64,000 bases of DNA from Helicobacter sp. Lineage in GTDB: Bacteria > Campylobacterota > Campylobacteria > Campylobacterales > Helicobacteraceae. Both the position numbers and the translations under genes were made by a program. Position 1 is the stretch's first letter. Each line of letters opens with the position of its first letter. A model generated the notes under the pieces. The model saw nothing but the letters and a program-made list of their open reading frames with translations. It was not told the origin of the DNA and ran no database searches. Positions 63,446-64,000 of this stretch are shown piece by piece. The stretch spans positions 1 through 64,000 of the forward strand of contig NZ_JAFVUX010000011.1 of assembly GCF_017502485.1 (NCBI RefSeq), written 5' to 3'.

Positions 63446-64000
63446 TTGGAGTTTCTCTCATATCTCACAGAGGGCAATGTCATTGTGTTTTTGCTACTTT
63501 TGCTACGATTTAGCGCGATTTTGACATTTTTCCCATTTTTTGACTCCCAGCTTGTGCCCATCTCGGTACGAGGGGCTATGGCGTTTTTTTTAACCATTGT
63601 GTTTCTGCCCTTAGCGCACACAAATGCCAACATTACAACCCTACCTGATTTGCTGCTAGCAGCATTTATGGAGATAGCACTAGGCTTTATGGCTTCGCTT
63701 GCGCTACAAATCGTTTTTAACGCGCTTTTTATCGCAGGCGATAGCATAAGCTTTTCTATGGGTATGACTATGGCAAGTGCCTATGACCCATCAAGTGGGA
63801 ATACAAAGCCTATCATCGTGCAAGTGGTTATGCTAAGTGCGCTTGTTCTAGCACTGCTACTAAACTTTCATCATCTAATCTTCCGCTTTGTAGCTTTCAC
63901 GCTAGAGATTCTCCCCATAGGGCAAGTGAGTTTCTCACCAAATCTTGCAAACTACCTTGTCCGAGCTTTTGGAAATATGTTCGCATTAGGCTTTGCTATG
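63446..64000 (+). CDS. fliR: Flagellar biosynthesis protein FliR, N-terminal part (cut by window edge)
   Basis: The frame starts at TTG 63446 (AGGGG 8 bases upstream) and runs open to base 64000, 185 codons. It reads MEFLSYLTEGNVIVFLLLFLRFSAILTF with four membrane helices and then GDSISFSMGMTMASAYDPSSGNTKPIIVQ, the FliR signature ending at the flagellar type III export core. The shorter frames seen on the minus strand are shadows. It indicates a motile organism. Confidence 0.9.
   Translation, partial: MEFLSYLTEGNVIVFLLLLLRFSAILTFFPFFDSQLVPISVRGAMAFFLTIVFLPLAHTNANITTLPDLLLAAFMEIALGFMASLALQIVFNALFIAGDSISFSMGMTMASAYDPSSGNTKPIIVQVVMLSALVLALLLNFHHLIFRFVAFTLEILPIGQVSFSPNLANYLVRAFGNMFALGFAM

Noticed and set aside
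63424-63747. Minus-strand 107-codon frame at the right end
   Set aside because: Shadow of fliR, which reads on the plus strand with clear family text.

Overview
The window looks like a chromosomal piece of an enterohepatic-type Helicobacter (Campylobacterota). Supporting marks are gene orders that, as I remember them, match H. pylori: ndk / DUF177 gene / rpmF / plsX / fabH; kdsB / Dsb-like thiol oxidoreductase / UPF0323 lipoprotein; gatA-guaB; and mtnN-fabD. A Hof-type outer membrane protein, the futalosine menaquinone route, LpxR and FliR fit the same group. The species cannot be fixed from the sequence alone.

Layout. 1-1.2 kb: 3' part of a type IIG-like restriction-methylase and a cluster of palindromic repeats. 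1.4-4 kb: paired SMR exporter and a secreted DUF1561 (virulence-modifying-like) protein. 4-7.8 kb: minus-strand block ndk, DUF177, rpmF, plsX, fabH, yggS. 8.3-11 kb: kdsB, two lipoproteins and a Dsb protein. 11.2-14.4 kb: surface sugar genes (GT25, WbpD-like acetyltransferase, WbpA-like dehydrogenase), then tRNA-Asn. 14.6-24.4 kb: NDH-2-like oxidoreductase, OprC/NosA-like TonB receptor, luxS, TolC-type efflux lipoprotein, LPP20-like lipoprotein, a frameshifted exported DNA ligase, hemD, a small lipoprotein and lpxR. 24.4-25.2 kb: decayed DNA with a G11 tract. 25.2-35.2 kb: dusB, an outer membrane protein, gatA, guaB, mnmD, ribBA, tRNA-Gln, tRNA-fMet, frameshifted mqnD, galU. 35.4-45.1 kb: orphan exbD, Hof porin, a vWA-like protein, cytochrome c peroxidase, dnaE, carboxynorspermidine synthase. 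45.2-61.8 kb: accessory zone with two complete type III restriction-modification systems, a membrane-anchored Mrr-like nuclease, a second DUF1561 gene with a small exported neighbour, a CDF transporter relic, and the core genes msrB, a pseudopilin, mtnN and fabD. 62-64 kb: arsB and the start of fliR.

How things fit together. mtnN feeds both the LuxS/AI-2 route and, in Helicobacter and Campylobacter, the futalosine menaquinone route to which the broken mqnD belongs. plsX, fabH and fabD supply fatty acid and phospholipid synthesis; kdsB, the WbpA/WbpD pair, GT25 and LpxR shape the lipopolysaccharide.

Main points of interest. (1) Two DUF1561 paralogues share spaced Cys, His and Asn residues that could form a papain-like triad behind lectin-like repeats. 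(2) The second type III mod gene carries a G12 tract in an insert, a candidate phasevarion switch. (3) A dispersed palindromic repeat (GTCATTGCGAG...GCAATCC) sits in frame inside several protein genes. (4) The heptamer TAGAATC/GATTCTA, which contains GANTC, is enormously over-represented and forms long palindromes across the stop codons of kdsB and hemD.
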